Positions 44,226 to 45,625 of a stretch of 45,625 bases of DNA are shown here, one piece after another. The stretch comes from Chthoniobacterales bacterium (GTDB lineage Bacteria > Verrucomicrobiota > Verrucomicrobiia > Chthoniobacterales > UBA10450): assembly GCA_025935755.1 (NCBI GenBank), contig JAICUQ010000008.1, forward strand, positions 1-45,625, in the 5' to 3' direction. Under the pieces are notes generated by a model. The model made no database searches and was not told where the DNA came from. It saw only the letters and a program-made list of their open reading frames with translations. The first letter of the stretch is position 1. The number at the start of each line of letters is the position of its first letter. The translations under genes were made by a program, and so were the position numbers.

Positions 44226-45059
44226 CTTGTAGGTCATCACCCTGCCCCATAAACTCTTGGTACCCCAGATCCCCGCGCGCAAACACTCCAGTTGCACGAT
44301 CTGGCTGTGATCGATGAACAGATTCACCTCTGCGCCATAATTTTTGATGTACCACGCGAATACATCGGGATCGGCCGCTTCAAACATGAGCTTTTCCATG
44401 CCGATCGCGTTGATGAATTTTGCGGGAACATCCGTGCGCCAGGGATCAACGTTCTCAGTGATGCCTTCACTCTCGACCATGATAATGTCCGCTCCGGCTT
44501 CCAAAAATCGCTTTGCCTGCGCAATCGCCCAGTCCGGATCGCGTGTGCCTTCTGCTTGCAACTCCGCAGCAGCTGTTGCGCCGCCGGCGCCAAATTGAAT
44601 TCCAACTTCCGGCTTCGCTTTCAATCCGGATTTGCGGACCAATTCGATCAGGCGCAGCCAATCATCCGTCGAGATGGAGATGAATCCCGCCGAGATCTCG
44701 ATGGTATCGAATCCGAGCCTTTTACATTCAGCAACGTACTGCTTTACGGCGTCGCCACCTTCAGTAAGCACGTGCTCGAGAAATCCGCCCGTGGATACGA
44801 GCACGTTGTGCTGATGACAGACCTCAATGAGATTGCGGACCGCGTTTTCCGGCATCAGCGAGAAAGAGCCTCCAGCGAACTTCAGCGAGTCGACGTAATC
44901 CCCCATGAGTTCGAACAAATCTTCGAGGTAACGACGACCGACGACTGAGTAATACGGACCGCGGATTTCCGTTAGGCCGCGTTTGCGTGGCTTTTCTTCG
45001 CGCTCGTTCACTCGCAAAAACGGGAAACTGCGCTCGGGCTGCTTCGACTTTCGCTTCAT
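44220..45059 (-). CDS. Phosphosulfolactate synthase (ComA)/HSA32-like protein
   Basis: A 279-residue TIM-barrel protein of the ComA family. In methanogens ComA adds sulfite to phosphoenolpyruvate to give phosphosulfolactate, the first step of coenzyme M synthesis; plant HSA32 is a heat-stress protein of the same family. Visible motifs are RKRGLTEIRGPYYSVVGRRYLEDL near 25-46, DSLKFAGGSFSLMPE, STGGFLEHVL, FDTIEISAGFISI, KAKPEVGIQFGAGG and IIMVESEGITENV, which include the expected Lys and Glu residues of the active site. No other coenzyme M or sulfolactate genes are near, so the reaction here is unproven; the sequence style (SLKFAGGS, STGGFLEH) looks closer to HSA32. ATG 45059 was taken. Confidence 0.85.
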   Translation of the reverse strand: MKRKSKQPERSFPFLRVNEREEKPRKRGLTEIRGPYYSVVGRRYLEDLFELMGDYVDSLKFAGGSFSLMPENAVRNLIEVCHQHNVLVSTGGFLEHVLTEGGDAVKQYVAECKRLGFDTIEISAGFISISTDDWLRLIELVRKSGLKAKPEVGIQFGAGGATAAAELQAEGTRDPDWAIAQAKRFLEAGADIIMVESEGITENVDPWRTDVPAKFINAIGMEKLMFEAADPDVFAWYIKNYGAEVNLFIDHSQIVQLECLRAGIWGTKSLWGRVMTYKE

Positions 45060-45536
45060 TGCGCCTTATCTGGGAAACGTTATGCAAAGCCGCTACGGTT
45101 GTCCCGGGAGCGCACGCTTCCAGCGTGCTGGCGAAAGCCTCCAGGCTTTCGTGAACTTTCCCTGAGCGCTTGCTCGAATGACTGGCGAGAGAAAAACAAA
45201 AGTTCGTTTCGGCAGAATGCCAAAACCAGTACGCTACAAGCGTGCGCTGCCCGGAAATTCACGAACCTCCAGAGGCTGTTTAAATTCGACGCCTTCGCTG
45301 CCATTCATTTAGAAAACGCGCCGCGATATTGCAACGGTCGCCTCTGGGGAGCGCAAGCTGCCAGCCTGCAGCTCTCGGCAGCTTGCCCAGAGCAGAGGAG
45401 AAAATGCTGTGCTTTGCGATTAGGTGCGAAGATGTTGCCGGCACGGCTGTCGGCAACTACACGCTGGAAGCGCGCGCTGACCGGAGACTCGCGAACTCGC
45501 ATAGCTTGCCTACATTCGTTTGGTCGATGCAGTCGC
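45060..45536. repeat. Intergenic repeat cluster before pncB
   Basis: 477 nt without a gene. Hairpins in order: GCACGC-TTCCA-GCGTGC (45112-45128), CGAAAGCCT-CC-AGGCTTTCG (45132-45151, perfect 9 bp), CTCTGGG...GCAAGCTGCC/GGCAGCTTGC...CAGAG (45342-45392, inner stem perfect 10 bp) and GTTGCCG/CGGCAAC (45434-45457). Then comes ACGCTGGAAGCGC (45461-45473), shared with 13636-13648. A 153-codon open frame crosses these palindromes but has no protein-like features. Confidence 0.65.
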
Positions 45537-45625
45537 CGGCGCAAAATTTCTCCGCCCTAACGACCGACCTCTACGAGGTCACGATGGCTTGCGGTTATTT
45601 CAAAGCCGGTGTGACTGATCATGAC
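45537..45625 (+). CDS. pncB: Nicotinate phosphoribosyltransferase, N-terminal fragment at window edge
   Basis: ATG 45537 opens a frame that runs off the window after 29 codons: MQSPAQNFSALTTDLYEV then TMACGYFKAGV. The LTTDLYxxTMAxGYFKAG pattern is the standard N-terminus of nicotinate phosphoribosyltransferase, which makes nicotinate mononucleotide from nicotinate and PRPP in NAD salvage. It is divergent from the ComA-like gene. Only the first 29 codons are seen, so the call rests on this motif alone. Confidence 0.75.

Noticed and set aside
45099-45560. 153-codon open frame on the plus strand before pncB
   Set aside because: It crosses several perfect palindromes, overlaps the pncB start in another frame, is rich in Arg/Cys/Ser as expected of shadow frames, and shows no domain or leader.

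Overview
The window is about 45.6 kb of bacterial chromosome. It is dense with housekeeping and envelope genes and shows no phage, plasmid, transposase, CRISPR or biosynthetic cluster. My best guess is a soil-type Verrucomicrobiota, Spartobacteria/Chthoniobacterales-like. This is inferred from the gene mix (B12-dependent ribonucleotide reductase, tricorn-like S41 protease, GSCFA protein, HSA32/ComA-like protein, secreted proteins with Pro/Thr tails), from often weak Shine-Dalgarno sites, and from many short degenerate palindromic or periodic repeats between genes. No 16S or marker search was possible, so the assignment is tentative.

Layout. 1-6.8 kb: the end of a GT-C-like membrane protein, purC, a tightly packed sulfatase/methyltransferase/methyltransferase operon, and a secreted protein of unknown function. 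6.8-15.1 kb: mdh (minus strand), sufE, carB, a periplasmic cyclophilin, an N-carbamoylputrescine amidase and a dicarboxylate/glutamate-type symporter. 15.1-20.7 kb: a secreted subtilisin-like protease closed by a strong terminator, a DoxX-like protein, a GSCFA protein and a second GT-C-like membrane protein. 20.8-26.7 kb: uvrA overlapping a large exported TPR protein, then a small secreted protein. 26.8-35.9 kb, mostly minus strand: a VLCAD-like acyl-CoA dehydrogenase, nrdJ, tRNA-Ser(CGA) on the plus strand, an MsbA-type ABC exporter and a cupredoxin/beta-propeller protein with a long Thr/Ala/Pro tail. 36.2-45.6 kb: a SulP anion transporter, a TerC-like protein (minus), a tricorn-like S41 protease, a tiny ORF, a phosphoribosyltransferase, an alpha/beta hydrolase, a phosphosulfolactate-synthase/HSA32-like protein (minus) and the first codons of pncB.

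The least explained signal is the repeats. At least six families can be told apart by eye: two 7-nt-periodic arrays (NYYCAAY and TGACGAA types), an 8-nt-periodic array (TGGAGTAT type), and palindromes built on TTGTAGGGC, CACAGGCA/GCACGC and TGTCATTC. Many touch gene ends. In four genes (mdh, carB, the hydrolase, the ComA-like gene) the stop codon is itself part of a repeat, and in a fifth (sufE) the repeat starts on the next base. One array appears to lie in frame inside uvrA and encodes a linker. This pattern recalls REP/RPE-type elements of other bacteria and is the best candidate here for something undescribed. Everything else looks like ordinary chromosomal content.
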